Made by a program: the position numbers and the translations under genes. From Cellulomonas fulva (GTDB taxonomy: Bacteria; Actinomycetota; Actinomycetes; Actinomycetales; Cellulomonadaceae), in the NCBI RefSeq assembly GCF_018531375.1, contig NZ_JAHBOH010000001.1, positions 186,001-250,000 of the forward strand: a stretch of 64,000 nt of DNA. Reading direction: 5' to 3'. The first letter of the stretch is position 1. Each line of letters starts with the position of its first letter. Shown one piece after another: positions 53,920-61,867 of the stretch. Below the pieces are notes generated by a model, which saw only the letters and a list, made by a program, of their open reading frames with translations, did not search any database and was not told the origin of the DNA.

Positions 53920-54777
53920 ATGACGGACACCGGGCTCGACGCGCCGTTCTGGATCTGCCGGACCTGCGGCGTGGAGCACGCCGAACGGCCGACGGTCTGC
54001 GCGATCTGCGCCGACGAGCGGCAGTGGGTGCCCGCGAGCGGTCAGGCGTGGACCACGCTCGACGAGCTGACCACCGAGGGGCTCGCCGTCACCGCCCGCG
54101 AGCTCGAGCCGGACCTCGTCGCGCTGGAGGCGCCCGGGATCGGCATCGAGCAGCAGGCGAAGGTGGTCCGCACCGAGGCGGGCGCGCTGCTGTGGGACCC
54201 GCTGGGGTTCGTCGACCAGGCGGGCCTGGACGCGGTGGTGCAGGCCGCGGGCGCGAGCCGCTCCGCGCTCGTCGTCGCGAGCCACCCGCACATGTACGGC
54301 GTGCAGGTCGAGTGGGCCCGGCGGCTGGGCGATGCGCTGGGCACGGAGGTGCCCGTGCTGGTGAGCGAGGCGGACGCCGAGTGGCTCGCCCGGCCCGGCC
54401 CGACGGTGCGCACGTGGAGCGGCGAGGTCGAGGTGCTCCCGGGCCTGACGCTGATCCAGCCGGGCGGCCACTTCCCCGGCTCGGCGGTCGCTCACTGGGC
54501 TCCCGGTGCGGAGGGCCGCGGCGTGCTGCTGTCCGGCGACACGATCTTCGCCAACCCCGACCGCACGTCGGTGAGCTTCCTGCGCAGCTACCCCAACCGG
54601 CTGCCGCTGTCCGGCGCGGTGGTCACGCGCATCGCGGAGCATGTCGCGCGCCGCCCGTTCGACCGGCTCTACAACAACTTCGACGGCGTCATCCCCACGG
54701 ACGCCCGCGAGGTGGTCCTGCGCTCGGCGCAGCGCCACGCCGCCTGGACCCGCGGCGACTACGACCACCTCACCTGA
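53920..54777 (+). CDS. Zinc-ribbon + metallo-beta-lactamase-fold protein, altered metal motif
   Basis: This 285-residue protein starts with a small zinc ribbon: C13/C16 in ICRTCG and C27/C30 in CAICAD. The MBL fold follows, but the usual HxHxDH motif reads SHPHMYG (H122 and H124 kept, Asp and last His replaced). PGGHFPGS (H184) and LLSGDTIF (D207) preserve two further ligands. It can probably bind at most one metal, so hydrolase activity is uncertain. It has no signal peptide. It lies downstream of pckG on the same strand and ends in a hairpin. Confidence 0.8.
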   Translation: MTDTGLDAPFWICRTCGVEHAERPTVCAICADERQWVPASGQAWTTLDELTTEGLAVTARELEPDLVALEAPGIGIEQQAKVVRTEAGALLWDPLGFVDQAGLDAVVQAAGASRSALVVASHPHMYGVQVEWARRLGDALGTEVPVLVSEADAEWLARPGPTVRTWSGEVEVLPGLTLIQPGGHFPGSAVAHWAPGAEGRGVLLSGDTIFANPDRTSVSFLRSYPNRLPLSGAVVTRIAEHVARRPFDRLYNNFDGVIPTDAREVVLRSAQRHAAWTRGDYDHLT

Positions 54778-54791
54778 CGCACTCCTCGGCC

Positions 54792-54859
54792 CGAGCTCGT
54801 CACCTCGGCGCGAGAGCGCGGGTGCGGCGCGCGCTCTCGCACCGGAGTGACGACCTCGG
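54792..54859. terminator. Nested hairpin between MBL gene and XRE-2
   Basis: Inner arms of 11 bp (54810-54820 / 54830-54840) are enclosed by outer arms (GAGCTCGTCAC near 54793, GTGACGACCTCG near 54847) with one mismatch. It lies between convergent genes and can terminate both. Confidence 0.7.
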
Positions 54860-54883
54860 CGGAGTGTGCGGCCGCGGGCGGGG

Positions 54884-56455
54884 TCAGGACGGCGCGTGGC
54901 GGTCCAGGAACTCGTAGACCTCGGTGGTGTCGACGCCCGGGAACACGCCGACGGGGAGGGCGGCGAGCAGGCTCGCGTGCGGGCGGGCGGACGGCCAGGA
55001 CGCGCCCTCCCAGCGCTGGGCCAGGTCGGCCGGCGGCTGCCGGCAGCAGGACGGCTCCGGGCAGCGCGACCGCGAGCGCTCCGTGGTCTCCCGGCCACGG
55101 AACCAGCGCACGTGCGCGAAGGGCACGCCGACGGACACGGAGAACGCGCCCTGCGACGAGGGCTGCACGCGTGAGGTGCACCAGTACGTGCCCGACGAGG
55201 TGTCCGTGTACTGGTAGTACGGCGAGAACCGGTCCTCGAGCGTGAACACCACGCGCGCGGTCCAGTGCCGGCACACGGGCTGGCCCTCGATGGCGCCGAG
55301 CGGGTCCGACGGGAACGCGACGCCGTCGTTCTCGTACGCCTTGTGCAGCGTGCCGCCCTCATGGACCTTCATGAAGTGCACCGGCAGGTCGAGGTGCCTC
55401 GTCGCGAGGTTGGTGAACCGGTGCGCCGCGGTCTCGTACGGGACGGCGAACGCGTCGCGCAGGTCCTCCACCGACAGGCGGCGCTCCTCCTTGGCCGCGG
55501 TGAGGAACGGGACCGCGCCGTCCTCGGGCAGCATCAGCGCGGCGGCCAGGTAGTTGGCCTCGACGCGCTGGCGCAGGAAGTCGCGGTAGTCACGCGGCTC
55601 GGTGTGCTGCAGCACGTGGCTGGCGAGCGCCTGGAGCAGGGGCGAGCGGGAGTCGGACAGGCCGCGGTCGCCCTGCGGCAGGTAGATGCGCCCGTGCGCC
55701 AGGTCGGTGACGGTGCGGGTCGAGTGCGGCAGATCCGGCACGTGGTGCAGCGTGAAGCCCAGGTGCGCGGCGATGTCGGCGGTCGCGCGCTGCGAGAGCG
55801 GCCCGCCGTTGTGGCCGATCGCGGTGAGCAGCGTGCGGGCGTGCTCCTCGAGCTCGGGGAAGTAGTTGTCCCGCGCGCGCATCCGCACCCGCAGCTCGGC
55901 GTTGGCTCGGCGCGCCTCCTCGGGCGTCGCGGCGTGCTCGGTGAGGAGCCGCTCGACCTGGTGCTGCAGGGCGACGATCGCCTCGAGCGCGTCCGACGGC
56001 AACGACTTGCCGACCTTGACCGTGGGCAGCCCGAGCTGCCCGAACAGCGGACCGCGTTGCGCCCGTTCGAGCTCGACCTCGAGCGCCGCGCGCCGGCTCG
56101 GGGCCTCGGTGCGCAGCAGCTCCGCCAGCGGCACGTCGAGCGCGTCGGCGATCTGCGTGAGCAGGCCCAGCTTGGGCTCGCGGTGCCCGTTCTCGAGCAT
56201 CGAGACCTGGGAGGGCGCACGCCCGATCGCGGCGCCGAGGTCCTCGAGCGTGAGCCCGCGCTGCGTGCGCAGGTGCCGGATCCGCCGGCCCAGGACCAGG
56301 GTGTCGAGCCCGCCCGACGAGCCCGCGGTCTCGTCGGACCTCCCGCCGCCGTCCCACGGGGACGACGAGGCAGCAGGCGACGAGGCGGGGCCCGACGAGG
56401 ACGAGCGCGGCGCGCCGGGCGCGGCGCGAGGGGTGCGGGCGGACGTCGTCGTCAT
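54884..56455 (-). CDS. XRE-family regulator, RamB-like (beside aceA-aceB)
   Basis: This 523-residue paralogue of the regulator at 50388-51845 has a 50-residue Ser/Ala/Pro-rich N-terminal extension. The HTH follows (about 55-110: [39 protein letters not shown]), then the same sensory region ([34 protein letters not shown], again without HExxH), the C-terminal cysteine cluster CPEPSCC, and the shared ending [23 protein letters not shown]. Divergent placement from isocitrate lyase mirrors mycobacterial RamB/icl1. ATG 56455 is chosen; a GTG 5 codons upstream exists. Confidence 0.9.
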   Translation of the reverse strand: MTTTSARTPRAAPGAPRSSSSGPASSPAASSSPWDGGGRSDETAGSSGGLDTLVLGRRIRHLRTQRGLTLEDLGAAIGRAPSQVSMLENGHREPKLGLLTQIADALDVPLAELLRTEAPSRRAALEVELERAQRGPLFGQLGLPTVKVGKSLPSDALEAIVALQHQVERLLTEHAATPEEARRANAELRVRMRARDNYFPELEEHARTLLTAIGHNGGPLSQRATADIAAHLGFTLHHVPDLPHSTRTVTDLAHGRIYLPQGDRGLSDSRSPLLQALASHVLQHTEPRDYRDFLRQRVEANYLAAALMLPEDGAVPFLTAAKEERRLSVEDLRDAFAVPYETAAHRFTNLATRHLDLPVHFMKVHEGGTLHKAYENDGVAFPSDPLGAIEGQPVCRHWTARVVFTLEDRFSPYYQYTDTSSGTYWCTSRVQPSSQGAFSVSVGVPFAHVRWFRGRETTERSRSRCPEPSCCRQPPADLAQRWEGASWPSARPHASLLAALPVGVFPGVDTTEVYEFLDRHAPS

Positions 56456-56491
56456 GCACTCCAGCGTCACACCGGCCCATGCTTCTGTCGA

Positions 56492-56515
56492 GGAGAAGTT
56501 TCCCCGATCTTCTCC
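56492..56515. promoter_or_regulatory. Candidate RamB-type operator GGAGAAG-N10-CTTCTCC
   Basis: Perfect 7-bp arms with a 10-bp spacer sit between XRE-2 and aceA, 36 bases before the regulator start and 94 before aceA. It contains AAGTTTCCCC, matching the core of the repeat beside pckG. Confidence 0.6.
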
Positions 56516-56609
56516 GCCTGGAGCGGGGGAAGAACCGGTGCGCGTGCACGAACGTGGAGGTCAGGCCAGCCGGCCGAGAAGAACTCCACGAACCGCACCG
56601 GAGGACCAG

Positions 56610-57950
56610 ATGAGCACGCAGACGGACCCGACCGCCGCCCGCCCGGGCACGCCGGGTCACCCGCGCCCCGGCGACCAGACCACGACCGCCGACGAGCTCG
56701 CGGCGGCCTGGGAGATCGACCCGCGGTGGGCCGGCGTCCGCCGGGCCCACACCGCGGCCGACGTCGTTGCGCTGCGGGGGTCCGTCCGGGAGGAGCACAC
56801 GCTCGCCCGCAGGGGGGCCGAGCGCCTGTGGGAGCTCCTGCACACCCGCACGCACGTCCCCGCGCTCGGCGCGCTCACCGGCAACCAGGCGGTGCAGCAG
56901 GTCCGGGCCGGCCTGGAGGCGATCTACCTCTCGGGCTGGCAGGTCGCCGCCGACGCGAACCTGTCCGGCCAGACCTACCCCGACCAGTCGCTCTACCCGG
57001 CGAACTCGGTGCCCGCCGTGGTCCGGCGCATCAACAACGCGCTGCTGCGCGCCGACCAGATCGACGTGGCGGAGCACGGGCGCCGCACCCGCGAGTGGCT
57101 CGCGCCGGTCGTCGCGGACGCCGAGGCCGGCTTCGGTGGCCCGCTGAACGCCTACGAGCTCATGCACGCGATGATCGCCGCCGGCGCGGCCGGGGTGCAC
57201 TGGGAGGACCAGCTCGCCGCGGAGAAGAAGTGCGGCCACCTGGGCGGCAAGGTCCTGGTCCCGACGAGCCAGCACGTGCGGACGCTGAGCGCGGCGCGGC
57301 TCGCGGCGGACGTGGCGGACGTGCCGACGGTGGTCGTGGCGCGCACGGACGCCCTGGGCGCCGACCTGCTGACCAGCGACGCCGACGAGCGCGACCACGC
57401 CTTCCTCACCGGCGAGCGCACTGCCGAGGGCTACTACCGCGTGGCGCCCGGGCTGGACGCGGTGGTCGCCCGGCAGAGCGCGTACGCGCCGTTCGCGGAC
57501 CTGCTCTGGGTGGAGACCGCCACGCCCGACGTCGCGCTCGCGGTCGAGTTCGCCGAGCGGATCCACGACGCGTTCCCCGGCAAGCTCCTGGCGTACAACT
57601 GCTCGCCGTCGTTCCACTGGCGCCGGCACCTGTCCGACGAGCAGATCGGCCGGTTCCAGCGCGAGCTCGCGGGTCACGGCTACGCGTTCCAGTTCATCAC
57701 CCTCGCCGGGTTCCACGCGCTCAACCACTCCATGTTCGCGCTGGCCCACGACTACGCGCGCCGCGGGATGAGCGCGTACGTCGACCTCCAGACGGCCGAG
57801 CTCGCCGCCGAGGACGCCGGCTACACCGCGACGCGCCACCAGCGCGAGGTGGGCACCGGCTACTTCGACCGCGTCGCCACCGCGATCTCGCCCGACAGCG
57901 CCACCCTCGCGCTCGCGGGCTCCACCGAGACGGCCCAGTTCACCCACTGA
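56610..57950 (+). CDS. aceA: Isocitrate lyase
   Basis: This 446-residue cytosolic enzyme splits isocitrate to glyoxylate and succinate, the first step of the glyoxylate bypass. The active-site motif KKCGH is at 206-210 with catalytic C208. [44 protein letters not shown] and [11 protein letters not shown] are family signatures. It is the short, about 430-residue ICL1 type. ATG 56610 follows GGAGGA. It is divergent from XRE-2 and 104 bases upstream of aceB. Confidence 0.97.
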   Translation: MSTQTDPTAARPGTPGHPRPGDQTTTADELAAAWEIDPRWAGVRRAHTAADVVALRGSVREEHTLARRGAERLWELLHTRTHVPALGALTGNQAVQQVRAGLEAIYLSGWQVAADANLSGQTYPDQSLYPANSVPAVVRRINNALLRADQIDVAEHGRRTREWLAPVVADAEAGFGGPLNAYELMHAMIAAGAAGVHWEDQLAAEKKCGHLGGKVLVPTSQHVRTLSAARLAADVADVPTVVVARTDALGADLLTSDADERDHAFLTGERTAEGYYRVAPGLDAVVARQSAYAPFADLLWVETATPDVALAVEFAERIHDAFPGKLLAYNCSPSFHWRRHLSDEQIGRFQRELAGHGYAFQFITLAGFHALNHSMFALAHDYARRGMSAYVDLQTAELAAEDAGYTATRHQREVGTGYFDRVATAISPDSATLALAGSTETAQFTH

Positions 57951-57969
57951 CGACCCCCGACGACCCCCG

Positions 57970-58020
57970 GCGGCGGCCACCCCACCCCACCCCACCCCGC
58001 CCCGCCCCACCCCGCCCCGC
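57970..58020. other. C-rich (C4-A/G)n tract between aceA and aceB
   Basis: About eight runs of CCCC separated by single A or G bases (CCCCACCCCACCCC and so on) occupy the intergenic space. The complementary strand could form G-quadruplexes. The mRNA here would be a C-rich, unstructured linker. Confidence 0.6.
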
Positions 58021-58054
58021 ACGCACACCCGACTCGCGAGATCGAGGAGACACC

Positions 58055-59722
58055 ATGACCGTCATCACGCCCCTGCCGGACCGGACCCTGCTCACCGACC
58101 CGTACGCGCGGCCGCACCTCGACGTGGTCGGGCCTGAGGTCGCCGGGACCGCCGAGATCCTCACGCCCGAGGCGCTCGACTTCCTGACCGACCTGCACGC
58201 GCGGTTCGCGGGCCGCCGGCACGACCTGCTGCTGGCCCGCCAGCACCGCCGCGACCGCTGGTCGAACGGCGCCGACCCGCAGTTCCTGCCGCTCACCGCG
58301 GGCATCCGCGCGGACCCCTCGTGGCGCGTCGCGGGACCCGGCCCCGGGCTCGAGGACCGCCGGGTCGAGATCACCGGTCCGACCGACCGCAAGATGACCG
58401 TGAACGCGCTGAACTCCGGGGCGAAGGTCTGGCTGGCCGACCACGAGGACGCGATGAGCCCCACGTGGGCGAACGTCGTCGGTGGGCAGCTCAACCTTCA
58501 CGACGCGATCCGTGGCCGCGTCGACTTCACGAGCGCGGAGGGCAAGGAGTACCGCGTCGGCGAGCACACCCCGACGATCGTGTTCCGCCCGCGCGGCTGG
58601 CACCTCACCGAGAAGCACGTGGCGTACGTCGACCGCGCGGGCCAGCGCGCCTCGTCGTCGGCCTCGCTGCTCGACGCCGGGCTCTACCTGTTCCACAACG
58701 CCCAGGCCCTGATCGACGCCGGCCGCGGACCGTACCTCTACCTGCCCAAGCTCGAGGGCCACCTCGAGGCGCGGCTGTGGGACGACGTCTTCCGGTTCAC
58801 CGAGACCTACCTGGGCCTGCGGCACGGCACCATCCGCGTCACCGTGCTGATCGAGACCATCACCGCCGCGTTCGAGATGGAGGAGATCCTCTACGAGCTG
58901 CGGGACCACTGCGCCGGGCTCAACGCCGGGCGGTGGGACTACATCTTCAGCGTCATCAAGAGCTTCCGGAACCGTGGGCCCCGGTTCGTCCTGCCCGACC
59001 GCGCACGCGTCACCATGACCGTGCCGTTCATGCAGGCGTACACCGACCTGCTGGTCGCGACGTGCCACCGCCGCGGCGCGCAGGCGATCGGCGGGATGAG
59101 CGCGTTCATCCCCCACCGCCGCTCCCCCGAGGTCACCGCCCGCGCGCTCGAGCAGGTCCGCGCCGACAAGCAGCGCGAGGCCGGCCAGGGGTTCGACGGC
59201 ACGTGGGTCGCGCACCCGGACCTGGTCCCGGTCGCGCTCGAGGTGTTCGATGAGGCCCTCGGCGACCGCGTGGACCAGCGCGACCGCCTGCGGCCGGACG
59301 TCTCGGTCACCGCGGCCCAGCTCCTCGACATCCCGTCCGCCGGCGGCTCGGCACCCGGCGCCGTGACCGACGAGGGCCTGCGGAGCAACGTCTCGGTCGC
59401 GGTGCGCTACCTCGAGTCGTGGCTGCGCGGCGTCGGTGCCGTCGCGATCGACGACCTCATGGAGGACGCGGCGACCGCCGAGATCTCCCGGTCCCAGGTC
59501 TGGCAGTGGGTGCACCAGGAGGTCGTCACCGCGTCCGGCACCCGCATCACGGCGGACCACGTCCGCGGCGTGCTGGCCGAGGTGCTCGGCTCGCTGCGGC
59601 GCTCGTCGGACGACCGGTACGACGACGCCGCCGCCCTGTTCGAGGAGGTCGCCCTGGCCGAGGAGTTCCCGACCTTCCTGACCGTCCCGGCCTACACCCA
59701 CCACCTGGTCACCCCAGCCTGA
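58055..59722 (+). CDS. aceB: Malate synthase A
   Basis: This 555-residue enzyme condenses glyoxylate with acetyl-CoA to malate, completing the bypass. Signatures are DRKMTVNALNSGAKVWLADHEDAMSPTWANV (substrate loop), VFRPRGWHLTEKHV (with the catalytic Arg), YLPKLEGHLEARLWDDVF, VLIETITAAFEMEEILYELRDH (Mg2+ ligand Glu), and GGMSAFIP. The length fits the A isoform rather than the about 720-residue GlcB. ATG 58055 follows GAGGAG. A very strong terminator follows. Confidence 0.97.
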   Translation: MTVITPLPDRTLLTDPYARPHLDVVGPEVAGTAEILTPEALDFLTDLHARFAGRRHDLLLARQHRRDRWSNGADPQFLPLTAGIRADPSWRVAGPGPGLEDRRVEITGPTDRKMTVNALNSGAKVWLADHEDAMSPTWANVVGGQLNLHDAIRGRVDFTSAEGKEYRVGEHTPTIVFRPRGWHLTEKHVAYVDRAGQRASSSASLLDAGLYLFHNAQALIDAGRGPYLYLPKLEGHLEARLWDDVFRFTETYLGLRHGTIRVTVLIETITAAFEMEEILYELRDHCAGLNAGRWDYIFSVIKSFRNRGPRFVLPDRARVTMTVPFMQAYTDLLVATCHRRGAQAIGGMSAFIPHRRSPEVTARALEQVRADKQREAGQGFDGTWVAHPDLVPVALEVFDEALGDRVDQRDRLRPDVSVTAAQLLDIPSAGGSAPGAVTDEGLRSNVSVAVRYLESWLRGVGAVAIDDLMEDAATAEISRSQVWQWVHQEVVTASGTRITADHVRGVLAEVLGSLRRSSDDRYDDAAALFEEVALAEEFPTFLTVPAYTHHLVTPA

Positions 59723-59750
59723 CCCCCCGACCGACCGACCCTCCCTCCCC

Positions 59751-59806
59751 CGACCACGCCATCTCTCCGGCTCCGAGCGCTCAGAGCCGGAGAGATGGCG
59801 TGGTCG
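59751..59806. terminator. aceB terminator, 23-bp perfect stem
   Basis: Arms 59751-59773 and 59784-59806 are perfectly complementary over 23 bp with a 10-nt loop. It lies between convergent aceB and the SDR gene. Confidence 0.88.
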
Positions 59807-59816
59807 GCGGGATGTT

Positions 59817-59875
59817 GTGAGGGGTGGGGTGGGGGGATGGGATGGGAGGGGGTGGGGGGTGGGGGTGGGGCGGCG
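59817..59875. other. G-rich tract with quadruplex potential, 3' of the SDR gene
   Basis: At least ten runs of 3-6 G on the plus strand are separated by one to three bases, between the aceB terminator and the stop codon of the minus-strand SDR gene. It has the same layout as the tract at 13355-13421. Confidence 0.6.
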
Positions 59876-59890
59876 TGAGGCGGTGGGTGG

Positions 59891-60646
59891 TCAGAGGGAC
59901 TGGCCGCCGGAGGCCTCGATGCGCTGGGCGGTGACCCAGGACATCGCCGGCGAGGTGATCGCCGCGACGGCCCGGCCGATGTCCGACGCGTCGCCCACGC
60001 GGCCCATCGCGCTCGCGCCGGCGATCATGGTGCGGTACCGCTCGTCGTCGCGGATGACGCCGCCCGCGAAGTCCGTGGCGGTGGCCCCCGGCGCGATCGC
60101 GTTCACCGCGATCCCCCGCGGCCCCAGCTCCTTGGCGAGGTAGCGCGTCCACACCTCGACCGCGCCCTTCATGGCGGCGTAGACGCTGTACGGCGCGGCG
60201 CCGGTGAAGCGCGTCAGGCCGGTCGACACGTTGAGCACGTGCCCGCCGTCGACGAGCAGCGGCGCCAGCGCCTGCGTGAGCAGCACCGGACCGCGCACGT
60301 GGATGGCGTACAGCGCGTCGACGGCGTCGGCGGTGATCTCGCCGAACGGCGTGTGCCCGGCGACGCCGGCGTTGTTCACGAGCACGTCCAGACCCGCGGC
60401 GCCCCAGCCGTCGAGCACGGCCCGCAGCGCGGCGACGAAGTCGGGGAACGCCTCGGGCGAGGTGGTGTCCAGCGCGAGCGCCGACGCCCGGCCTCCCGAC
60501 GCGGCGACCTGGGCGACGAGCTCGTCGGCGGAGGCGCGGTCGCGGACGTACGTGACGACGACGTCCGTGCCCTCCTGCGCGAGGGCGAGCGCGGACGCCC
60601 GGCCGAGCCCGCGCGAGCCGCCGGTGACGAGTGCGGTGCGAGTCAT
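59891..60646 (-). CDS. Short-chain dehydrogenase/reductase (SDR)
   Basis: This 251-residue classical SDR has the NAD(P)-binding TGGSRGLGRA (8-17), NNAGVAG, and the catalytic set with Ser in NVSTG and YxxxK in YSVYAAMKGAV, where Tyr and Lys are properly spaced. The PG motif reads APGATATD. It probably reduces a carbonyl with NADPH; the substrate is unknown. ATG 60646 has GGGAGGAA 5 nt upstream. It is divergent from an MmyB-type regulator, a common arrangement. Confidence 0.92.
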   Translation of the reverse strand: MTRTALVTGGSRGLGRASALALAQEGTDVVVTYVRDRASADELVAQVAASGGRASALALDTTSPEAFPDFVAALRAVLDGWGAAGLDVLVNNAGVAGHTPFGEITADAVDALYAIHVRGPVLLTQALAPLLVDGGHVLNVSTGLTRFTGAAPYSVYAAMKGAVEVWTRYLAKELGPRGIAVNAIAPGATATDFAGGVIRDDERYRTMIAGASAMGRVGDASDIGRAVAAITSPAMSWVTAQRIEASGGQSL

Positions 60647-60726
60647 GTGAGTTCCTCCCGTGGTGGTGGTGCCTGTGCTTCCACGCTGCGGCACGGGCGC
60701 GTGCTGATCCAGGCCGCACCCGTCCG

Positions 60727-60741
60727 GGGATCGGCGATCCC
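60727..60741. promoter_or_regulatory. Candidate operator GGGATC-GGC-GATCCC
   Basis: A perfect 6-bp inverted repeat with a 3-bp spacer lies in the middle of the 130-bp divergent region between the SDR and its putative regulator. Confidence 0.45.
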
Positions 60742-60776
60742 TGGTTCGCGCCGGTCACCGGGGAGACGATGGGTGC

Positions 60777-61622
60777 ATGGACCGTCCCCAGCTCGCCGAC
60801 TTCCTGCGCGCGCGACGCGCGGCGCTGCAGCCGGAGGACGTCGGCCTGCCCCGCGGGCCGCGCCGGCGCACGTCCGGGCTGCGGCGTGAGGAGGTCGCCG
60901 CGCTGTGCGGGATGTCGGCGGACTACTACGGCCGGCTCGAGCAGGGGCGCGGACCGCAGCCGTCCGAGCCGATGCTCGCGGCCATCGCACGCGGCCTGCA
61001 CCTGACGGTCGCGGAGCGCGACCACCTCTTCCGCGTCGCGGGCCACCCCGCACCCGAGCGCTCGGGTCGGTCGGACCACGTCGCGCCCGCGATCCTGCGC
61101 ATCCTCGACCGCCTGCAGGACACGCCGGCGCAGGTCATCACCGAGCTGGGCGAGACCCTGGTGCAGACCCCGGCGGCGGCGGCCCTGCTCGGCGACCAGA
61201 CCCGCTTCCGCGGGTTCGAGCGGTCGACCGTCTACCGCTGGTTCACCGACGCCTCGTCCCGCGACGTCTACCCCGCCGGCGACCACGACGAGCGAGCCGC
61301 GACCTTCGTCGCGGAGCTGCGGTCGGCCTACGCGCGGGGCGGCCGGGACTCCCGCGCCGCCCGGCTCGTGGCCGACCTGCTGGCGCGCAGCGAGCAGTTC
61401 GCGGCGCTCTGGGCCCGCCACGACGTCGACGAGAAGCACGTGCGCACCAAGCGCCTGCAGCATCCGGAGCTGGGGGTCATGACGCTGGACTGCGAGACGT
61501 TGCTCGACACGGACACCGGTCAGCGGCTGCTCGTCTTCACCGCGACACCCGGATCACCCGATGCCGACAAGCTCGCGCTGCTCACCGTGCTGGGCCCGCG
61601 CCCGTTGTCGCCCGCTCCCTGA
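60777..61622 (+). CDS. XRE-family regulator with MmyB-like ligand-binding domain
   Basis: This 281-residue regulator has an N-terminal HTH (about 3-80: LADFLRARRAALQPEDVGLP, then RRRTSGLRREEVAALCGMSADYYGRLEQGRGPQPS), the highly typical start of this family. The C-terminal MmyB-like domain (about 100-270) ends in a LDTDTGQRLLVFTATPGSP-type segment. MmyB domains bind fatty-acid-like ligands in Streptomyces. It is divergent from the SDR and probably its repressor. The ATG at 60777 is clear. Confidence 0.92.
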   Translation: MDRPQLADFLRARRAALQPEDVGLPRGPRRRTSGLRREEVAALCGMSADYYGRLEQGRGPQPSEPMLAAIARGLHLTVAERDHLFRVAGHPAPERSGRSDHVAPAILRILDRLQDTPAQVITELGETLVQTPAAAALLGDQTRFRGFERSTVYRWFTDASSRDVYPAGDHDERAATFVAELRSAYARGGRDSRAARLVADLLARSEQFAALWARHDVDEKHVRTKRLQHPELGVMTLDCETLLDTDTGQRLLVFTATPGSPDADKLALLTVLGPRPLSPAP

Positions 61623-61867
61623 CCAGCGACGCGCGCGGCTGGCCCGAACGGGTGCTTCTCTCGCGGACGCTCACCGGGCTCGCAGACGGCCGTCGTGCAC
61701 CTGCGCCGCCCGCTGGCTGCGGGCAAGCACACCTGGCGCATCGACTACGGCGGCACCCGGCTCGTCCTGCCGTCGACGACGCTCACGCCGTCGTCCGCCG
61801 CTGACGGACCGGCGGCCGCGAGCCCGACGAGCCGACACCGCCGGGTCCGCGCGCGGCGTGCGGGTGG
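61623..61867. other. Intergenic region with a possible protein-domain remnant
   Basis: Around 61671-61806 on the plus strand a short open stretch reads VVHLRRPLAAGKHTWRIDYG and then GTRLVLPSTT. This recalls the last strands of a bacterial Ig-like domain of secreted proteins. There is no plausible start, signal peptide or upstream part, so it may be a decayed fragment or chance. Nothing else is seen. Confidence 0.25.

Noticed and set aside
55265-59722. A 1485-codon plus-strand frame running from the XRE-2 region into aceB
   Set aside because: Only the part from 58055 has family features (malate synthase). The rest is antisense to XRE-2 and out of frame with aceA.
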